Positions 61,290 to 64,000 of a stretch of DNA of 64,000 nt are shown here, piece by piece. The position numbers and the translations under genes are program-made. Source of the stretch: Shinisaurus crocodilurus (lineage: Eukaryota > Chordata > Lepidosauria > Squamata > Shinisauridae); assembly GCA_021292165.1 (NCBI GenBank), contig CM037879.1, forward strand, positions 111,406,359 through 111,470,358. The letters run 5' to 3'. How positions within the stretch are numbered: position 1 is the stretch's first letter; each line of letters begins with the position of its first letter. The notes beneath the pieces were generated by a model, which worked only from the letters and a program-made list of their open reading frames with translations, ran no database searches and was not told where the DNA came from.

Positions 61290-61945
61290 CTTTTGCCCAA
61301 GGGCCCTCGAGTATACGGTGTACAGTTCTGGTCACCACCCCTAAAAAGGATATTGTAGAGCTGGAAAAAGTGCAGAAAAGGACAGCTAAAATAGTCAAGG
61401 AGCTAGAGCAACTCCCCTATGAGGAAACGTTATTACAACGTCTGGGACTGTTCAGCATAGAGAAAAGGCAAGTGAGGGGAGACATGATAGAAGTGTATAA
61501 AATTATGTATGGTGTGGAGGAAGTGTATAGGGAGACATTTTTCTCCCTCTCCCATAATACTAATACCTGGGGTCATCCCATGAAGCTGACTGGTGGGAGA
61601 CTCAGGACAAATAAAAGGAAGTATTTCTTCATATGGTGCATAGTTAAACTATGGAATTCACTACCACAAGATATAGTGATGGCTTTAAAAGAGAATTAGA
61701 CAAATTAGACAGCGAATAAGACTTATCAGTGGCTACTAGTTCTGATGGCTCTATCCTCCCTCCAGTATCAGAGGCAGTATGCATATGTACACCAATTGCC
61801 GGGGAACATGGGCGGGAAGGTGCTGTTGCACTCATGTCCTGCTTACAGGTTTCCCATAGGCAGCTGGTTGGCCACGGTATGAACAGAATGCTGGATTAGA
61901 TAGACCTTTGGTCTGATCCAGCCTGACTCTTCTTATGTTCTTAAA
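61290..61945 (+). mobile_element. CR1-type LINE 3' part
   Basis: A frame with KKDIVELEKVQKRTAKIVKE, LQRLGLFSIEKRQVRGDMIE, TGGRLRTNKRKYFF and LWNSLPQDIV is the C-terminal part of a CR1-like ORF2. It is followed by the 3' end (GAGGCAGTATGCATATGTAC ... GGTCTGATCCAGCCTGACTC) and a CTTCTTATGTTCTTA tail. It is a different subfamily from 32200-33898. Confidence 0.85.
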
Positions 61946-61949
61946 CCTG

Positions 61950-63199
61950 GAGCTCGTGCTAGAATCAAGAGTTTATATGGTCAGGCACCTGCCAAGGGCC
62001 CACACTTCATCAGGGGGCCCACTGACAAGAGCCCAGTGGACCTGCCCCACCTATTCACTATTGTAATCCACTTGTTCACCCACCTCTCGCTCTGGCCCAG
62101 AGGGAATGAACAAAGCAAGGAAACAGTGGTGGTGAGACGGAGTAGTAATAGCTGCTGCTGACTACTTGCTCACTGACTCTCTACCTGGTAAGTAGGTAGG
62201 AGAAATGATGAGGAAAAGAAGCACTTGTTAAGCATGAACAACTCATGAAGAGAACCCATGGTTTGTTGTTGGGTTGTGCACTGTGGGTTGTTCACCATCG
62301 TTTGCTATCTCAGCCGGATTCAGACAATACAATAATCCATGTTTCAGCAACAACCCACACTCAACCCTTGAGTGTGGGTTATTGTGTTGTCTGTAGAGGA
62401 AGAGGCAGAGAGCTGAGTTTGGGTTCTGCAAGCTCTAGGCAGGTGCCTTTGGAGGGACTGCTTCTCTCTGGAGATCTGATGTGGGGCAGTGGGTTTGGCG
62501 AGGTTTTTTGTTTTCATTTTTAGTGTTGAAGCTATTTTCCTCCACCTATGCAGCGCAACCCGTATATTTGTAAATAAACTCGAAGATGACAAAACACCAT
62601 AAGCCTCCAGTGACCTCCTTCCAAAGGAAACCAAACCCAGGTAAATGCTGCATGGCCCCTGAAACTTCTCACCATTCAAGAGAAGTGGGGCAAGCGTGAC
62701 AGTATTTTGAATTCAAATAATACAATGTATGGACTGGAAAGGAGATTGTTCTAAAGACTGATGAAACCAAGATGGGATTGGGATTTTTAAATAATCTGTA
62801 ATCCGTACTGATCCATGTATTATATTACATGTGTTCCATTACAAGGGCTAGGAAAATATATATCCCAAATGCAAAATGAAAAAGCCTAAGGGCAGAAAAT
62901 ATGTAAGAGTCAATGACACCGTGTGTGCAATTTCTAAAAATACAGCCTGAAGACCAGAGTGCTGTATGACAAGGAGGACCCACACATTTAGCAAGGCTGT
63001 ATTTTGCCAGTTAATAAGATCTTGTGGAATAACTTCTGCAAAAATATTTTAATTTAAGACATATTTCACATTGGTCTTCTTTCAGGCAGTTGGTCATACC
63101 ATAAAATTGGGTTAAACTCCAACCGAAGGTGGCAAGATCATCCTGCTACAAATAATGGCACTGCTATAATTTTCCTCTACCAGAAGTGTTTTTAAGAGG

Positions 63200-63200
<1 letters not shown>
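61950..63200. other. Intergenic, one short palindrome
   Basis: At 62305-62395 an inverted pair CAGACAATACAATAATCCA ... AACCCACACTCAAC / GAGTGTGGGTTATTGTGTTG forms a short MITE-like repeat. The rest is unrecognised. Confidence 0.4.

Positions 63201-63201
<1 letters not shown>

Positions 63202-63231
<30 letters not shown>
63202..63231. repeat. (CA)n microsatellite
   Basis: Fifteen CA units. Confidence 0.95.
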
Positions 63232-63233
<2 letters not shown>

Positions 63234-64000
63234 TAAAAGTAGTTCCCATGTTTCAGGTGGGTGCTGAACATGAAAAGATTGAACATTGACCTAGCACATG
63301 CCATTCATAATTTATTTTTAAAAACTCCCCCCCCCCTGTAAACCAATTAATCTACCAAATCTCATTGTGGCAGCTGCTGTCCCCCCCCCCTCCACTCTTG
63401 AGCAGAGAGAGGTCAGAAGGAACATGAATGCTCCGCTTTTCCCCTTTTCATCAGCACAAGTGAATGCTGTCCATTGGTTTCAAACTGGTTATGGCTTTGG
63501 AAAAAGTACACTCTGTAACAAGGAGCACTGGCTGATTGTTGGGGAAGATAGTTCTCCATATCAAAGCTATCAGCTGCGCACTGAAAGGTGCTGACATGTG
63601 ATCTGAGGGGAATGATGATGCCACCAACAGCTGACCTATCACAAGACCTTGGGGAGCAGGGGGGGGGGGGAGTCAAAGGGAGCCTTATTTGTTAGTTTCT
63701 AGTGCACAGCTTCCTGCTAGTTGATGCTTGGAAACAGATTGACTAACATAATAGAATGATTTTGTAATCTGCTATAATACCATAAGCTACAGGCCCATAG
63801 ACTTTGACCCCTCACAGGTATAATAATAAGCTCTTTTATTCAGCTGCACATGCTCCCTTGATGGGGGACTCTTTTTCTAATTATATATCCAAAGCATATG
63901 TTTTGCCCAGAAACAAAGAATGATATTCATTAGGGAAATCCTATAAGCTGGTTTCTTTTTAGGAGCCAGTTAACTAATTGTCAGTTAAGAAGTTGTATTA
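63232..64000. other. Intergenic to window end
   Basis: Poly-C and poly-G runs at 63327-63336, 63380-63390 and 63660-63670. No gene and no exon of a downstream neighbour. Confidence 0.4.

Noticed and set aside
1..64000. CRISPR arrays, operons, bacterial-type promoters or an embedded prokaryotic system
   Set aside because: Intron-bearing gene structure, SINEs and LINEs show vertebrate nuclear DNA, and no regularly spaced short direct repeats are present.

Overview
The window comes from a vertebrate nuclear genome, most likely a squamate reptile (lizard or snake). Genes are sparse and have introns. The repeats include many tRNA-derived SINEs of the Sauria type, CR1 and CR1/L2-type LINEs, hAT and Tigger-like non-autonomous DNA transposons, and solo LTRs. 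The species cannot be named from the sequence alone.

Only one protein-coding gene can be supported: OSTM1 (osteopetrosis-associated transmembrane protein 1, the beta subunit of the lysosomal ClC-7 chloride/proton exchanger). It lies on the + strand in six coding exons: 21728-22117, 29897-30008, 36743-36840, 39721-39870, 41326-41491 and 43839-43894. All junctions are GT/AG with compatible phases. The exons join into an intact 323-residue frame with a signal peptide, nine luminal glycosylation sequons, one transmembrane helix and a basic cytosolic tail. The promoter (about 21480-21727) has a GC box, a CCAAT box and a CACGTGAC motif of the MITF/TFEB (CLEAR) type. A GCG/GCA trinucleotide tract runs up to the start codon.

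Layout. 1-7 kb: mostly unique AT-rich DNA with microsatellites and a candidate conserved regulatory block near 2.9-3.3 kb. 7-21 kb: LINE, L1, hAT and SINE debris, with a GC-rich hAT-like element at 12.2-12.8 kb. 21.5-43.9 kb: OSTM1. Its introns hold nested transposons, a solo LTR with a perfect target duplication, a 5S-rRNA-headed SINE and a GC-rich, CRE-bearing block about 0.4 kb upstream of exon 2. 43.9-47 kb: 3' UTR and flank. 47-64 kb: gene-free repeat-rich DNA, including a second GC-rich hAT-like copy, a second 5S-headed SINE, a minus-strand LINE with a trinucleotide tail, and another solo LTR with a perfect duplication.

In mammals the neighbours of OSTM1 are NR2E1 (5' side) and SEC63 (3' side). 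No exon of either is visible, so the window appears to hold OSTM1 plus both intergenic spacers. The most notable items beyond the gene are the two SINE copies joining a 5S rRNA internal promoter to a CR1 3' end, two GC-rich hAT-like elements with 8-bp duplications, a 135-bp palindromic hAT MITE family with four perfect 8-bp duplications, and the GC-rich block in OSTM1 intron 1.
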